Source: Hippasteria phrygiana (taxonomy: Eukaryota > Echinodermata > Asteroidea > Valvatida > Goniasteridae). Taken from it: DNA of 64,000 nucleotides. Below are positions 24,113 through 37,092 of this stretch, piece by piece; position 1 is the stretch's first letter; each line of letters opens with the position of its first letter. The stretch lies in NCBI GenBank assembly GCA_037893225.1, contig JAZGUH010000281.1, forward strand, positions 364,213 to 428,212. The letters are read 5' to 3'. The notes below the pieces were generated by a model. The model was not told the origin of the DNA. It worked only from the letters and a program-made list of their open reading frames with translations, and searched no databases. A program made the translations under genes and the position numbers.

Positions 24113-26662
24113 GAATTTGACAGGCATGGAGCAATATATAAGAGGTAATCTGCACACAGATGGTGGCCGGGAAGAAAATAAACATTGCGAGGTTTGAATT
24201 TTCTCCACAAGTGTTAACTCTAAGAAGCCGCCGATAATTGCAACATGTAGCGCCAGATCTAAGCTATCCATACATGTCAAAATTACTGAATTTGGTTGAT
24301 ATTTCATGCAATTATGAATGAGTAAAGCAAGTCCATACCCTAGGGAATTTGACATGCATGGAGCAATAAATAGAAGGTAATGTGCACACAGATGTTGGCC
24401 GGAAAGAAAATAAACATTGCGAGGTTTGAATTTTCTCCACAAGTGTTAACTCTAAGAAGCCGCCGATAATTGCAACATGTAGCGCCAGATCTAAGCTATC
24501 CATACATGTCAAAATTACTGAATTTGGTTGATATTTCATGCAATTATGAATGAGTAAAGCAAGTCATACCCTAGGGAATTTGACATGCATGGAGCAATAA
24601 ATAGACGGTAACATGTACACAGATGTTGGCCGGGAAGAAAATAAACATTGCGAGGTTTGAATTTTCTCCACAAGTGTTAACTCTAAGAAGCCGCCGATAA
24701 TTGCAACATGTAGCGCCAGATCTAAGCTATCCATACATGTCAAAATTACTGAATTTGGTTGATATTTCATGCAATTATGAATGAGTAAAGCAAGTCCATA
24801 CACCAGGGAATTTGACATGCATGGAGCAATAAATAGACGGTAACATGTACACAGATGTTGGCCGGAAAGAAAATAAACATTGCGAGGTTTGAATTTTATC
24901 CACAAGTTTTAACTCTAGGAAGCCGCCAATGATTGCAACATGTAGCGCCAGATCTAAGCTATCCATACATGTCAAAATTACTGTATTTGGTTGATATTTC
25001 ATGCAATTATGAATGAGTAGAGCAAGTCCATACCCCAGGGAATTTGACAGGCATGGAGCAATAAATAGAAGGTAATGTGCACACAGATGTTGGCCGGAAA
25101 GAAAATAAACATTGCGAGGTTTGAATTTTCTCCACAAGTGTTAACTCTAAGAAGCCGCCGATAATTGCAACATGTAGCGCCAGATCTAAGCTATCCATAC
25201 ATGTCAAAATTACTGAATTTGGTTGATATTTCATGCAATTATGAATGAGTAAAGCAAGTCATACCCTAGGGAATTTGACATGCATGGAGCAATAAATAGA
25301 CGGTAACATGTACACAGATGTTGGCCGGGAAGAAAATAAACATTGCGAGGTTTGAATTTTCTCCACAAGTGTTAATTCTAAGAAGCCGCCGATAATTGCA
25401 ACATGTAGCGCCAGATCTAAGCTATCCATACATGTCAAAATTACTGAATTTGGTTGATATTTCATGCAATTATGAATGAGTAAAGCAAGTCCATACCCCA
25501 GGGAATTTGACAGGCATGGAGCAATAAATAGAAGGTAATATGCACACAGATGTTGGCCGGATAGAAAATAAACATTGCGAGGTTTGAATTTTCTCCACAA
25601 GTTTTAACTCTAAGAAGCCGCCGATAATTGCAACATGTAGCGCCAGATCTAAGCTATCCATACATGTCAAAATTACTGAATTTGGTTGATATTTCATGCA
25701 ATTATGAATGAGTAAAGCAAGTCCATACCTCAGGGAATTTGACAGGCATGGAGCAATATATAAGAGGTAATCTGCACACAGATGGTGGCCGGGAAGAAAA
25801 TAAACATTGCGAGGTTTGAATTTTCTCCACAAGTGTTAACTCTAAGAAGCCGCCGATAATTGCAACATGTAGCGCCAGATCTAAGCTATCCATACATGTC
25901 AAAATTACTGAATTTGGTTGATATTTCATGCAATTATGAATGAGTAAAGCAAGTCCATACCCTAGGGAATTTGACATGCATGGAGCAATAAATAGACGGT
26001 AACATGTACACAGATGTTGGCCGGAAAGAAAATAAACATTGCGAGGTTTGAATGTTCTCCACAAGTTTTAACTCTAAGAAGCCGCCGATAATTGCAACAT
26101 GTAGCGCCAGATCTAAGCTATCCATACATGTCAAAATTACTGAATTTGGTTGATATTTCATGCAATTATGAATGAGTAAAGCAAGTCCATACCCCAGGGA
26201 ATTTGACAGGCATGGAGCAATAAATAAAAGGTAATCTGCACACAGATGGTGGCCGGGAAGAAAATAAACATTGCGAGGTTTGAATTTTCTCCACAAGTGT
26301 TAACTCTAAGAAGCCGCCGATAATTACAACATGTAGCGCCAGATCTAAGCTATCCATACATGTCAAAATTACTGAATTTGGTTGATATTTCATGCAATTA
26401 TGAATGAGTAAAGCAAGTCCATACCCCACGGAATTTGACAGGCATGGAGCAATAAATAGAAGGTAATATGCACACAGATGGTGGCCGGGAAGAAAATAAA
26501 CATTGCGAGGTTTGAATTTTCTCCACAAGTGTTAACTCTAAGAAGCCGCCGATAATTGCAACATGTAGCGCCAGATCTAAGCTATCCATACATGTCAAAA
26601 TTACTGAATTTGGTTGATATTTCATGCAATTATGAATGAGTAAAGCAAGTCCATACCCCAGG
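24113..26662 (+). repeat. 11-monomer segment, copy 2 (offset 7,887 bp)
   Basis: This is the partner of 16226-18775. Private differences are T25562 (CCGGATAGAAA) and C26429 (CCCCACGG). It overlaps the second copy of the 10-monomer, 4,173-bp-offset duplication, so successive duplications have been layered over each other. Confidence 0.82.
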
Positions 26663-27821
26663 GAATTTGACAGGCATGGAGCAATAAATAAAAGGTAATC
26701 TGCACACAGATGGTGGCCGGGAAGAAAATAAACATTGCGAGGTTTGAATTTTCTCCACAAGTGTTAACTCTAAGAAGCCGCCGATAATTGCAACATGTAG
26801 CGCCAGATCTAAGCTATCCATACATGTCAAAATTACTGAATTTGGTTGATATTTCATGCAATTATGAATGAGTAAAGCAAGTCCATACACCAGGGAATTT
26901 GACATGCATGGAGCAATAAATAGACGGTAATATGTACACAGATGTTGGCCGGAAAGAAAATAAACATTGCGAGGTTTGAATTTTATCCACAAGTTTTAAC
27001 TCTAGGAAGCCGCCAATGATTGCAACATGTAGCGCCAGATCTAAGCTATCCATACATGTCAAAATTACTGTATTTGGTTGATATTTCATGCAATTATGAA
27101 TGAGTAGAGCAAGTCCATACCCCAGGGAATTTGACAGGCATGGAGCAATAAATAGAAGGTAATATGCACACAGATGTTGGCCGGAAAGAAAATAAACATT
27201 GCGAGGTTTGAATTTTCTCCACAAGTGTTAACTCTAAGAAGCCGCCGATAATTGCAACATGTAGCGCCAGATCTAAGCTATCCATACATGTCAAAATTAC
27301 TGAATTTGGTTGATATTTCATGCAATTATGAATGAGTAAAGCAAGTCATACCCTAGGGAATTTGACATGCATGGAGCAATAAATAGACGGTAACATGTAC
27401 ACAGATGTTGGCCGGGAAGAAAATAAACATTGCGAGGTTTGAATTTTCTCCACAAATGTTAATTCTAAGAAGCCGCCGATAATTGCAACATGTAGCGCCA
27501 GATCTAAGCTATCCATACATGTCAAAATTACTGAATTTGGTTGATATTTCATGCAATTATGAATGAGTAAAGCAAGTCCATACCCCAGGGAATTTGACAG
27601 GCATGGAGCAATAAATAAAAGGTAATCTGCACACAGATGGTGGCCGGGAAGAAAATAAACATTGCGAGGTTTGAATTTTCTCCACAAGTGTTAACTCTAA
27701 GAAGCCGCCGATAATTGCAACATGTAGCGCCAGATCTAAGCTATCCATACATGTCAAAATTACTGAATTTGGTTGATATTTCATGCAATTATGAATGAGT
27801 AAAGCAAGTCCATACCCCAGG
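25503..27821 (+). repeat. 10-monomer segment, copy 2 (offset 4,173 bp)
   Basis: This is the partner of 21330-23648. The matched order ends at 27822, where this copy's next AAATAAAAGG monomer has TAAAGC but copy 1's has TAGAGC. Confidence 0.84.
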
Positions 27822-28053
27822 GAATTTGACAGGCATGGAGCAATAAATAAAAGGTAATCTGCACACAGATGGTGGCCGGGAAGAAAATAAACATTGCGAG
27901 GTTTGAATTTTCTCCACAAGTGTTAACTCTAAGAAGCCGCCGATAATTGCAACATGTAGCGCCAGATCTAAGCTATCCATACATGTCAAAATTACTGAAT
28001 TTGGTTGATATTTCATGCAATTATGAATGAGTAAAGCAAGTCCATACACCAGG

Positions 28054-28285
28054 GAATTTGACATGCATGGAGCAATAAATAGACGGTAACATGTACACAG
28101 ATGTTGGCCGGAAAGAAAATAAACATTGCGAGGTTTGAATGTTCTCCAAAAGTTTTAACTCTAAGAAGCCGCCGGTAATTGCAACATGTAGCGCCAGATC
28201 TAAGCTATCCATACATGTCAAAATTACTGAATTTGGTTGATATTTCATGCAATTATGAATGAGTAAAGCAAGTCCATACCCCAGG
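28054..28285 (+). repeat. Monomer variant 'GGTAATTG' (first copy in the window)
   Basis: This is a GAATGTTCT monomer in which GCCGATAATTG became GCCGGTAATTG (g at 122). It also has a private CCAAAAG (a at 28149). The GGTAATTG change is seen next near 32345, 34913, 36980, 39065, 41615, 43470, 45095 and 45328, and again in the 36-monomer repeats. I found no copy left of 28 kb, so it marks the younger right-hand domain. Confidence 0.88.
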
Positions 28286-31200
28286 GAATTTGACAGGCAT
28301 GGAGCAATAAATAAAAGGTAATCTGCACACAGATGGTGGCCGGGAAGAAAATAAACATTGCGAGGTTTGAATTTTCTCCACAAGTGTTAACTCTAAGAAG
28401 CCGCCGATAATTGCAACATGTAGCGCCAGATCTAAGCTATCCATACATGTCAAAATTACTGAATTTGGTTGATATTTCATGCAATTATGAATGAGTAAAG
28501 CAAGTCCATACACCAGGGAATTTGACATGCATGGAGCAATAAATAGACGGTAATATGTACACAGATGTTGGCCGGAAAGAAAATAAACATTGCGAGGTTT
28601 GAATTTTATCCACAAGTTTTAACTCTAGGAAGCCGCCAATGATTGCAACATGTAGCGCCAGATCTAAGCTATCCATACATGTCAAAATTACTGTATTTGG
28701 TTGATATTTCATGCAATTATGAATGAGTAGAGCAAGTCCATACCCCAGGGAATTTGACAGGCATGGAGCAATAAATAGAAGGTAATATGCACACAGATGT
28801 TGGCCGGAAAGAAAATAAACATTGCGAGGTTTGAATTTTCTCCACAAGTGTTAACTCTAAGAAGCCGCCGATAATTGCAACATGTAGCGCCAGATCTAAG
28901 CTATCCATACATGTCAAAATTACTGAATTTGGTTGATATTTCATGCAATTATGAATGAGTAAAGCAAGTCATACCCTAGGGAATTTGACATGCATGGAGC
29001 AATAAATAGACGGTAACATGTACACAGATGTTGGCCGGGAAGAAAATAAACATTGCGAGGTTTGAATTTTCTCCACAAATGTTAATTCTAAGAAGCCGCC
29101 GATAATTGCAACATGTAGCGCCAGATCTAAGCTATCCATACATGTCAAAATTACTGAATTTGGTTGATATTTCATGCAATTATGAATGAGTAAAGCAAGT
29201 CCATACCCCAGGGAATTTGACAGGCATGGAGCAATAAATAGAAGGTAATATGCACACAGATGTTGGCCGGAAAGAAAATAAACATTGCGAGGTTTGAATT
29301 TTCTCCACAAGTTTTAACTCTAAGAAGCCGCCGATAATTGCAACATGTAGCGCCAGATCTAAGCTATCCATACATGTCAAAATTACTGTATTTGGTTGAT
29401 ATTTCATGCAATTATGAATGAGTAGAGCAAGTCCATACCCCAGGGAATTTGACAGGCATGGAGCAATAAATAGAAGGTAATATGCACACAGATGTTGGCC
29501 GGAAAGAAAATAAACATTGCGAGGTTTGAATGTTCTCCACAAGTTTTAACTCTAACAAGCCGCCGATAATTGCAACATGTAGCGCCAGATCTAAGCTATC
29601 CATACATGTCAAAATTACTGAATTTGGTTGATATTTCATGCAATTATGAATGAGTAAAGCAAGTCATACCCTAGGGAATTTGACATGCATGGAGCAATAA
29701 ATAGACGGTAACATGTACACAGATGTTGGCCGGAAAGAAAATAAACATTGCGAGGTTTGAATTTTATCCACAAGTTTTAACTCTAGGAAGCCGCCAATGA
29801 TTGCAACATGTAGCGCCAGATCTAAGCTATCCATACATGTCAAAATTACTGTATTTGGTTGATATTTCATGCAATTATGAATGAGTAAAGCAAGTCCATA
29901 CCCCAGGGAATTTGACAGGCATGGAGCAATAAATAGAAGGTAATATGCACACAGATGTTGGCCGGAAAGAAAATAAACATTGCGAGGTTTGAATTTTCTC
30001 CACAAGTTTTAACTCTAAGAAGCCGCCGATAATTGCAACATGTAGCGCCAGATCTAAGCTATCCATACATGTCAAAATTACTGAATTTGGTTGATATTTC
30101 ATGCAATTATGAATGAGTAAAGCAAGTCCATACCCCAGGGAATTTGACAGGCATGGAGCAATATATAAGAGGTAATCTGCACACAGATGGTGGCCGGGAA
30201 GAAAATAAACATTGCGAGGTTTGAATTTTCTCCACAAGTGTTAACTCTAAGAAGCCGCCGATAATTGCAACATGTAGCGCCAGATCTAAGCTATCCATAC
30301 ATGTCAAAATTACTGAATTTGGTTGATATTTCATGCAATTATGAATGAGTAAAGCAAGTCCATACACCAGGGAATTTGACATGCATGGAGCAATAAATAG
30401 ACGGTAATATGTACACAGATGTTGGCCGGAAAGAAAATAAACATTGCGAGGTTTGAATTTTATCCACAAGTTTTAACTCTAGGAAGCCGCCAATGATTGC
30501 AACATGTAGCGCCAGATCTAAGCTATCCATACATGTCAAAATTACTGTATTTGGTTGATATTTCATGCAATTATGAATGAGTAGAGCAAGTCCATACCCC
30601 AGGGAATTTGACAGGCATGGAGCAATAAATAGAAGGTAATATGCACACAGATGTTGGCCGGAAAGAAAATAAACATTGCGAGGTTTGAATGTTCTCCACA
30701 AGTTTTAACTCTAAGAAGCCGCCGATAATTGCAACATGTAGCGCCAGATCTAAGCTATCCATACATGTCAAAATTACTGAATTTGGTTGATATTTCATGC
30801 AATTATGAATGAGTAAAGCAAGTCATACTCTAGGGAATTTGACATGCATGGAGCAATAAATAGAAGGTAACATGTACACAGATGTTGGCCGGAAAGAAAA
30901 TAAACATTGCGAGGTTTGAATTTTATCCACAAGTTTTAACTCTAGGAAGCCGCCAATGATTGCAACATGTAGCGCCAGATCTAAGCTATCCATACATGTC
31001 AAAATTACTGTATTTGGTTGATATTTCATGCAATTATGAATGAGTAAAGCAAGTCCATACCCCAGGGAATTTGACAGGCATGGAGCAATAAATAGAAGGT
31101 AATATGCACACAGATGTTGGCCGGAAAGAAAATAAACATTGCGAGGTTTGAATTTTATCCACAAGTTTTAACTCTAGGAAGCCGCCAATGATTGCAACAT

Positions 31201-32457
31201 GTAGCGCCAGATCTAAGCTATCCATACATGTCAAAATTACTGTATTTGGTTGATATTTCATGCAATTATGAATGAGTAGAGCAAGTCCATACCCCAGGGA
31301 ATTTGACAGGCATGGAGCAATAAATAGAAGGTAATGTGCACACAGATGTTGGCCGGAAAGAAAATAAACATTGCGAGGTTTGAATTTTCTCCACAAGTGT
31401 TAACTCTAAGAAGCCGCCGATAATTGCAACATGTAGCGCCAGATCTAAGCTATCCATACATGTCAAAATTACTGAATTTGGTTGATATTTCATGCAATTA
31501 TGAATGAGTAAAGCAAGTCATACCCTAGGGAATTTGACAGGCATGGAGCAATATATAAGAGGTAATCTGCACACAGAGGGTGGCCGGGAAGAAAATAAAC
31601 ATTGCGAGGTTTGAATTTTCTCCACAAGTGTTAACTCTAAGAAGCCGCCGATAATTGCAACATGTAGCGCCAGATCTAAGCTATCCATACATGTCAAAAT
31701 TACTGAATTTGGTTGATATTTCATGCAATTATGAATGAGTAAAGCAAGTCCATACCCTAGGGAATTTGACATGCATGGAGCAATAAATAGACGGTAACAT
31801 GTACACAGATGTTGGCCGGAAAGAAAATAAACATTGCGAGGTTTGAATGTTCTCCACAAGTTTTAACTCTAAGAAGCCGCCGATAATTGCAACATGTAGC
31901 GCCAGATCTAAGCTATCCATACATGTCAAAATTACTGAATTTGGTTGATATTTCATGCAATTATGAATGAGTAAAGCAAGTCCATACCCCAGGGAATTTG
32001 ACAGGCATGGAGCAATAAATAAAAGGTAATCTGCACACAGATGGTGGCCGGGAAGAAAATAAACATTGCGAGGTTTGAATTTTCTCCACAAGTGTTAACT
32101 CTAAGAAGCCGCCGATAATTGCAACATGTAGCGCCAGATCTAAGCTATCCATACATGTCAAAATTACTGAATTTGGTTGATATTTCATGCAATTATGAAT
32201 GAGTAAAGCAAGTCCATACACCAGGGAATTTGACATGCATGGAGCAATAAATAGACGGTAACATGTACACAGATGTTGGCCGGAAAGAAAATAAACATTG
32301 CGAGGTTTGAATGTTCTCCACAAGTTTTAACTCTAAGAAGCCGCCGGTAATTGCAACATGTAGCGCCAGATCTAAGCTATCCATACATGTCAAAATTACT
32401 GAATTTGGTTGATATTTCATGCAATTATGAATGAGTAAAGCAAGTCCATACCCCAGG
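28286..32457 (+). repeat. Transition zone rich in recombinant monomers
   Basis: About 18 monomers lie between the left-hand pattern and the first 8-monomer block. Several mix diagnostic states. One near 29340-29430 joins CCGATAATTG to CTGTATTT/TAGAGC. One near 29740-29890 joins AATGATTG/CTGTATTT to TAAAGC. A TATATA monomer near 30150 is entered by CCCCAGG instead of CCTCAGG, and one near 31550 is entered by GTCATACCCTAGGG. Private changes include C29556 (CTAACAAG), T30829 (CATACTCTAGG) and G31578 (CAGAGGGTGG). Confidence 0.75.
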
Positions 32458-34310
32458 GAATTTGACATGCATGGAGCAATAAATAGACGGTAACATGTAC
32501 ACAGATGGTGGCCGGGAAGAAAATAAACATTGCGAGGTTTGAATTTTCTCCACAAGTGTTAATTCTAAGAAGCCGCCGATAATTGCAACATGTAGCGCCA
32601 GATCTAAGCTATCCATACATGTCAAAATTACTGAATTTGGTTGATATTTCATGCAATTATGAATGAGTAAAGCAAGTCCATACCCCAGGGAATTTGACAT
32701 GCATGGAGCAATAAATAGACGGTAATATGTACACAGATGTTGGCCGGAAAGAAAATAAACATTGCGAGGTTTGAATTTTATCCACAAGTTTTAACTCTAG
32801 GAAGCCGCCAATGATTGCAACATGTAGCGCCAGATCTAAGCTATCCATACATGTCAAAATTACTGAATTTGGTTGATATTTCATGCAATTATGAATGAGT
32901 AAAGCAAGTCATACCCTAGGGAATTTGACATGCATGGAGCAATAAATAGACGGTAACATGTACACAGATGTTGGCCGGGAAGAAAATAAACATTGCGAGG
33001 TTTGAATTTTCTCCACAAGTTTTAACTCTAAGAAGCCGCCGATAATTGCAACATGTAGCGCCAGATCTAAGCTATCCATACATGTCAAAATTACTGTATT
33101 TGGTTGATATTTCATGCAATTATGAATGAGTAGAGCAAGTCCATACCCCAGGGAATTTGACAGGCATGGAGCAATAAATAGAAGGTAATATGCACACAGA
33201 TGTTGGCCGGAAAGAAAATAAACATTGCGAGGTTTGAATGTTCTCCACAAGTTTTAACTCTAAGAAGCCGCCGATAATTGCAACATGTAGCGCCAGATCT
33301 AAGCTATCCATACATGTCAAAATTACTGAATTTGGTTGATATTTCATGCAATTATGAATGAGTAAAGCAAGTCATACCCTAGGGAATTTGACATGCATGG
33401 AGCAATAAATAGACGGTAACATGTACACAGATGTTGGCCGGAAAGAAAATAAACATTGCGAGGTTTGAATTTTATCCACAAGTTTTAACTCTAGGAAGCC
33501 GCCAATGATTGCAACATGTAGCGCCAGATCTAAGCTATCCATACATGTCAAAATTACTGTATTTGGTTGATATTTCATGCAATTATGAATGAGTAAAGCA
33601 AGTCCATACCCCAGGGAATTTGACAGGCATGGAGCAATAAATAGAAGGTAATATGCACACAGATGTTGGCCGGAAAGAAAATAAACATTGCGAGGTTTGA
33701 ATTTTATCCACAAGTTTTAACTCTAGGAAGCCGCCAATGATTGCAACATGTAGCGCCAGATCTAAGCTATCCATACATGTCAAAATTACTGTATTTGGTT
33801 GATATTTCATGCAATTATGAATGAGTAGAGCAAGTCCATACCCCAGGGAATTTGACAGGCATGGAGCAATAAATAGAAGGTAATGTGCACACAGATGTTG
33901 GCCGGAAAGAAAATAAACATTGCGAGGTTTGAATTTTCTCCACAAGTGTTAACTCTAAGAAGCCGCCGATAATTGCAACATGTAGCGCCAGATCTAAGCT
34001 ATCCATACATGTCAAAATTACTGAATTTGGTTGATATTTCATGCAATTATGAATGAGTAAAGCAAGTCATACCCTAGGGAATTTGACAGGCATGGAGCAA
34101 TATATAAGAGGTAATCTGCACACAGATGGTGGCCGGGAAGAAAATAAACATTGCGAGGTTTGAATTTTCTCCACAAGTGTTAACTCTAAGAAGCCGCCGA
34201 TAATTGCAACATGTAGCGCCAGATCTAAGCTATCCATACATGTCAAAATTACTGAATTTGGTTGATATTTCATGCAATTATGAATGAGTAAAGCAAGTCC
34301 ATACCCTAGG
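32458..34310 (+). repeat. 8-monomer block, copy 1 (1,853 bp)
   Basis: The order is: (1) AGACGG with GGTGG and GTTAATTC; (2) AGACGGTAATATG with AATGATTG but CTGAATTT/TAAAGC, one base short; (3) plain front with GTTTTAACT and CTGTATTT/TAGAGC; (4) AATATGCAC/GAATGTTCT, one base short; (5) AGACGG with AATGATTG and TAAAGC; (6) AATATGCAC with AATGATTG and TAGAGC; (7) AATGTGCAC, one base short; (8) TATATA. Three short monomers make it 1,853 bp instead of 1,856. Confidence 0.88.
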
Positions 34311-34774
34311 GAATTTGACATGCATGGAGCAATAAATAGACGGTAACATGTACACAGATGTTGGCCGGAAAGAAAATAAACATTGCGAGGTTTGAATGTT
34401 CTCCACAAGTTTTAACTCTAAGAAGCCGCCGATAATTGCAACATGTAGCGCCAGATCTAAGCTATCCATACATGTCAAAATTACTGAATTTGGTTGATAT
34501 TTCATGCAATTATGAATGAGTAAAGCAAGTCCATACCCCAGGGAATTTGACAGGCATGGAGCAATAAATAAAAGGTAATCTGCACACAGATGGTGGCCGG
34601 GAAGAAAATAAACATTGCGAGGTTTGAATTTTCTCCACAAGTGTTAACTCTAAGAAGCCGCCGATAATTGCAACATGTAGCGCCAGATCTAAGCTATCCA
34701 TACATGTCAAAATTACTGAATTTGGTTGATATTTCATGCAATTATGAATGAGTAAAGCAAGTCCATACACCAGG

Positions 34775-36860
34775 GAATTTGACATGCATGGAGCAATAAA
34801 TAGACGGTAACATGTACACAGATGTTGGCCGGAAAGAAAATAAACATTGCGAGGTTTGAATGTTCTCCACAAGTTTTAACTCTAAGAAGCCGCCGGTAAT
34901 TGCAACATGTAGCGCCAGATCTAAGCTATCCATACATGTCAAAATTACTGAATTTGGTTGATATTTCATGCAATTATGAATGAGTAAAGCAAGTCCATAC
35001 CCCAGGGAATTTGACAGGCATGGAGCAATAAATAGAAGGTAATATGCACACAGATGTTGGCCGGAAAGAAAATAAACATTGCGAGGTTTGAATTTTCTCC
35101 ACAAGTTTTAACTCTAAGAAGCCGCCGATAATTGCAACATGTAGCGCCAGATCTAAGCTATCCATACATGTCAAAATTACTGAATTTGGTTGATATTTCA
35201 TGCAATTATGAATGAGTAAAGCAAGTCCATACCCCAGGGAATTTGACAGGCATGGAGCAATATATAAGAGGTAATCTGCACACAGATGGTGGCCGGGAAG
35301 AAAATAAACATTGCGAGGTTTGAATTTTCTCCACAAGTGTTAACTCTAAGAAGCCGCCGATAATTGCAACATGTAGCGCCAGATCTAAGCTATCCATACA
35401 TGTCAAAATTACTGAATTTGGTTGATATTTCATGCAATTATGAATGAGTAAAGCAAGTCCATACACCAGGGAATTTGACATGCATGGAGCAATAAATAGA
35501 CGGTAATATGTACACAGATGTTGGCCGGAAAGAAAATAAACATTGCGAGGTTTGAATTTTATCCACAAGTTTTAACTCTAGGAAGCCGCCAATGATTGCA
35601 ACATGTAGCGCCAGATCTAAGCTATCCATACATGTCAAAATTACTGTATTTGGTTGATATTTCATGCAATTATGAATGAGTAGAGCAAGTCCATACCCCA
35701 GGGAATTTGACAGGCATGGAGCAATAAATAGAAGGTAATATGCACACAGATGTTGGCCGGAAAGAAAATAAACATTGCGAGGTTTGAATTTTCTCCACAA
35801 GTTTTAACTCTAAGAAGCCGCCGATAATTGCAACATGTAGCGCCAGATCTAAGCTATCCATACATGTCAAAATTACTGAATTTGGTTGATATTTCATGCA
35901 ATTATGAATGAGTAAAGCAAGTCCATACCCCAGGGAATTTGACAGGCATGGAGCAATATATAAGAGGTAATCTGCACACAGATGGTGGCCGGGAAGAAAA
36001 TAAACATTGCGAGGTTTGAATTTTCTCCACAAGTGTTAACTCTAAGAAGCCGCCGATAATTGCAACATGTAGCGCCAGATCTAAGCTATCCATACATGTC
36101 AAAATTACTGAATTTGGTTGATATTTCATGCAATTATGAATGAGTAAAGCAAGTCATACCCTAGGGAATTTGACAGGCATGGAGCAATATATAAGAGGTA
36201 ATCTGCACACAGAGGGTGGCCGGGAAGAAAATAAACATTGCGAGGTTTGAATTTTCTCCACAAGTGTTAACTCTAAGAAGCCGCCGATAATTGCAACATG
36301 TAGCGCCAGATCTAAGCTATCCATACATGTCAAAATTACTGAATTTGGTTGATATTTCATGCAATTATGAATGAGTAAAGCAAGTCCATACCCTAGGGAA
36401 TTTGACATGCATGGAGCAATAAATAGACGGTAACATGTACACAGATGTTGGCCGGAAAGAAAATAAACATTGCGAGGTTTGAATGTTCTCCACAAGTTTT
36501 AACTCTAAGAAGCCGCCGATAATTGCAACATGTAGCGCCAGATCTAAGCTATCCATACATGTCAAAATTACTGAATTTGGTTGATATTTCATGCAATTAT
36601 GAATGAGTAAAGCAAGTCATACCCTAGGGAATTTGACAGGCATGGAGCAATATATAAGAGGTAATCTGCACACAGATGGTGGCCGGGAAGAAAATAAACA
36701 TTGCGAGGTTTGAATTTTCTCCACAAGTGTTAACTCTAAGAAGCCGCCGATAATTGCAACATGTAGCGCCAGATCTAAGCTATCCATACATGTCAAAATT
36801 ACTGAATTTGGTTGATATTTCATGCAATTATGAATGAGTAAAGCAAGTCCATACCCTAGG
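34775..36860 (+). repeat. 9-monomer segment, copy 1 (offset 4,171 bp)
   Basis: This 2,086-bp run matches 38946-41031. It carries the rare CAGAGGGTGG (g at 36214), also present at 40385 and earlier at 31578. A difference is G35289 against T39460. Confidence 0.84.
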
Positions 36861-37092
36861 GAATTTGACATGCATGGAGCAATAAATAGACGGTAACATG
36901 TACACAGATGTTGGCCGGAAAGAAAATAAACATTGCGAGGTTTGAATGTTCTCCACAAGTTTTAACTCTAAGAAGCCGCCGGTAATTGCAACATGTAGCG
37001 CCAGATCTAAGCTATCCATACATGTCAAAATTACTGAATTTGGTTGATATTTCATGCAATTATGAATGAGTAAAGCAAGTCCATACCCCAGG

